Shown: in pieces, positions 5,336-6,437 of the stretch
Layout: every line of letters begins with the position of its first letter
Numbering within the stretch: position 1 is the stretch's first letter
From: Bacillota bacterium
Lineage (GTDB): Bacteria > Bacillota > DSM-12270 > Thermacetogeniales > Thermacetogeniaceae
NCBI GenBank assembly: GCA_030627585.1
Contig: DAOURU010000067.1
Coordinates: forward strand, 1-6,437
DNA: 6,437 nt
Direction: 5' to 3'
Translations under genes and position numbers: made by a program
The notes under the pieces: generated by a model
The model's database searches: none
Seen by the model: only the letters and a program-made list of their open reading frames with translations
What the model was told of the DNA's origin: nothing

Positions 5336-6437
5336 TTTGAAATCTCCCTCCTTGCAAAAGAAGTTTTTAGCTGCTGCCCTTCATTTAAAGACACAAGCAA
5401 GGCAGCGGCTTTGTTCCAGGTTTCCTCATACTCCCGTTCCGGGTCGGAATCCGCCACGATACCGGCTCCCGCCTGGGCATAGAAATACCCGTCCTTTACC
5501 AAAATTGTTCTAATCGCGATACAGGTATCGAGGTTCCCTGAAAAACTTAAATAACCGGCTGCTCCTGCATAAACTCCCCGGCGCTGGGGCTCTAATTCTT
5601 CAATAATTTCCATCGCCCGGATCTTGGGAGCGCCGGAAACAGTACCTGCGGGAAAGACGGCTTTTAGGGCATCATAGACAGTTTGATCGGGAGCCAGGTC
5701 CCCCCGCACCTCCGAGACCAGGTGCATAACATGAGAGTAGCACTCAACTTCGAGAAACTCTGGTACTGTCACAGAACCATAGCGGGAAACCCGACCTAAA
5801 TCATTCCTTCCCAAATCAACCAGCATGACATGCTCGGCTCGTTCTTTCGGACATTTACGCAGTTCTGCTTCTTGTTGGAGGTCTTCGGTTTTGTTTCTCC
5901 CGCGGGGACGCGTTCCGGCGAGGGGGCGGGTAATCAATAAAGTTCCCTGGCGCTTGAGAAGCATTTCGGGAGAAGAACCGACGATTTGCATCTCCGGAAA
6001 GAAAAAATAAAACATATAAGGAGAAGGATTCACCCGGCGGAGCTTGCGATAAAGGAGGAAGGGGTTGCCCTGAAAAGAAACCTTGAGCCGCTGCGCGATT
6101 ACCACCTGGAAAATGTCACCTGCTTCAATATATTGTTTCGCAAGCCGGACTCGAGCCAGGAACTCCGGTTTCCTCATGTTGCTTTCGGGCAGATTTATTT
6201 GGAAAGCTGGAGGGTTATCACGCCTAAAAAAAACCGGGCACCGTAAGGCCGCCAAAATTTGTGCTTCAAGGTGAGCCAGAAGAGCCTTTCCCGTTTCTTG
6301 CGACCTTTCCTCTCCCCTTTCAGCAAGAACAATGATCTTAATCGCTCCCTGAACATGATCAAAAACAATCACTGCTCTGCTTAAAATTAAATAACAATCC
6401 GGGATTTGGAGGTCATCTACTGCTTTTCGAGGCAAAC
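5332..6437 (-). CDS. trpE: Anthranilate synthase component I, C-terminal part (runs off right edge)
   Basis: TrpE aminates chorismate and releases pyruvate to form anthranilate, using ammonia from a TrpG-type glutaminase. About 368 codons are visible, and the frame continues past the right edge. Against a usual length near 490-510 aa, roughly the first 130 residues are missing, including the LLES part of the tryptophan feedback site. Counting from the first complete codon (6435), the chorismate-binding domain shows GDIFQVVIAQRL (106-117), NPSPYMFY (136-143, the second half of the Trp-binding site in Salmonella TrpE), VGSSPEMLL (152-160), RAEHVMLVDLGRND (199-212), FPAGTVSGAPK (261-271) and AGAGIVADSDPEREYEET (322-339). 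The RPLAGT motif (170-175) has Ala where aminodeoxychorismate synthase (PabB) usually has Lys, which supports TrpE. NPSPYMFY suggests tryptophan feedback control. There is no C-terminal glutaminase fusion. The TTG at 6435 is internal, not a start. The operon promoter and leader lie outside the window. Confidence 0.96.
   Translation of the reverse strand, partial: LPRKAVDDLQIPDCYLILSRAVIVFDHVQGAIKIIVLAERGEERSQETGKALLAHLEAQILAALRCPVFFRRDNPPAFQINLPESNMRKPEFLARVRLAKQYIEAGDIFQVVIAQRLKVSFQGNPFLLYRKLRRVNPSPYMFYFFFPEMQIVGSSPEMLLKRQGTLLITRPLAGTRPRGRNKTEDLQQEAELRKCPKERAEHVMLVDLGRNDLGRVSRYGSVTVPEFLEVECYSHVMHLVSEVRGDLAPDQTVYDALKAVFPAGTVSGAPKIRAMEIIEELEPQRRGVYAGAAGYLSFSGNLDTCIAIRTILVKDGYFYAQAGAGIVADSDPEREYEETWNKAAALLVSLNEGQQLKTSFARREISK
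5347..5353 (-). promoter_or_regulatory. Ribosome binding site of trpD
   Basis: AAGGAGG on the minus strand stands 11 nt before the trpD ATG (a shifted GGGAG register gives about 8 nt). It lies in the last codons of trpE and fits coupled translation at the ATGA overlap. Confidence 0.7.

Noticed and set aside
125..6274. Plus-strand and off-frame reading frames of 60-119 codons throughout the window
   Set aside because: All but one lie largely opposite or inside strongly supported genes. The plus-strand frame at 1283-1498 covers the trpA-aroF gap, but its sequence is explained by the hairpin and repeats. None shows recognisable domains or a convincing ribosome binding site.
6433..6435. TTG at 6435 as the start of trpE
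   Set aside because: The frame is open to the edge of the window and the TrpE N-terminal domain (about 130 residues) would be missing. The gene simply continues beyond 6437.
1..6437. A previously undescribed system such as defence, mobile or CRISPR elements
   Set aside because: Both strands are accounted for by seven known biosynthetic genes and one 198-bp gap. There are no transposase or recombinase motifs, long inverted repeats, spaced repeat arrays, or unassigned frames of useful length.

Overview
The window holds the distal part of a tryptophan biosynthesis operon followed by the start of an aromatic-amino-acid gene pair. Every gene lies on the minus strand, so transcription runs from the right edge (6437) to the left edge (1). 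In transcription order the genes are trpE (5' end cut off), trpD, trpC, trpB, trpA, a 198-bp gap, aroF (type I-beta DAHP synthase) and pheA (prephenate dehydratase, 3' end cut off).

The source is most likely a Gram-positive Firmicute, probably of class Clostridia. The reasons are strong purine-rich Shine-Dalgarno sequences of the AAGGAGG type before nearly every gene, GTG starts, very tight packing with overlapping ends, a Thermotoga/Bacillus-type DAHP synthase and a roughly balanced base composition. This is inference; no rRNA or lineage marker is present.

From 6437 to 1446, five trp genes are packed with no spacer. The junctions are ATGA (trpE/trpD), a 7-nt overlap (trpD/trpC), a 26-nt overlap (trpC/trpB) and TGATG (trpB/trpA), so the genes are probably translationally coupled. 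Together they take chorismate to anthranilate (TrpE plus a glutaminase), phosphoribosyl-anthranilate (TrpD), indole-3-glycerol phosphate (TrpC) and tryptophan (TrpBA). Two members of the usual set, trpG and trpF, are absent from the positions they often occupy. They must lie outside the window or be replaced by other proteins.

The only non-coding stretch, 1248-1445, is structured. It contains an 11-bp perfect hairpin followed by a short U-run, a small family of 11-bp direct repeats, and a sequence whose complement overlaps the aroF ribosome binding site. It probably tunes read-through from trp into aroF-pheA.

From 1247 to 1, aroF and pheA are joined by a GTGA overlap. AroF makes the first committed compound of the shikimate pathway and PheA diverts prephenate to phenylalanine. 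The locus therefore resembles an aromatic supraoperon, in principle like that of Bacillus subtilis but with different gene content. I see no mobile element, CRISPR array, tRNA, rRNA or novel defence-like system. The parts worth a second look are the aroF leader and the missing trpF and trpG.
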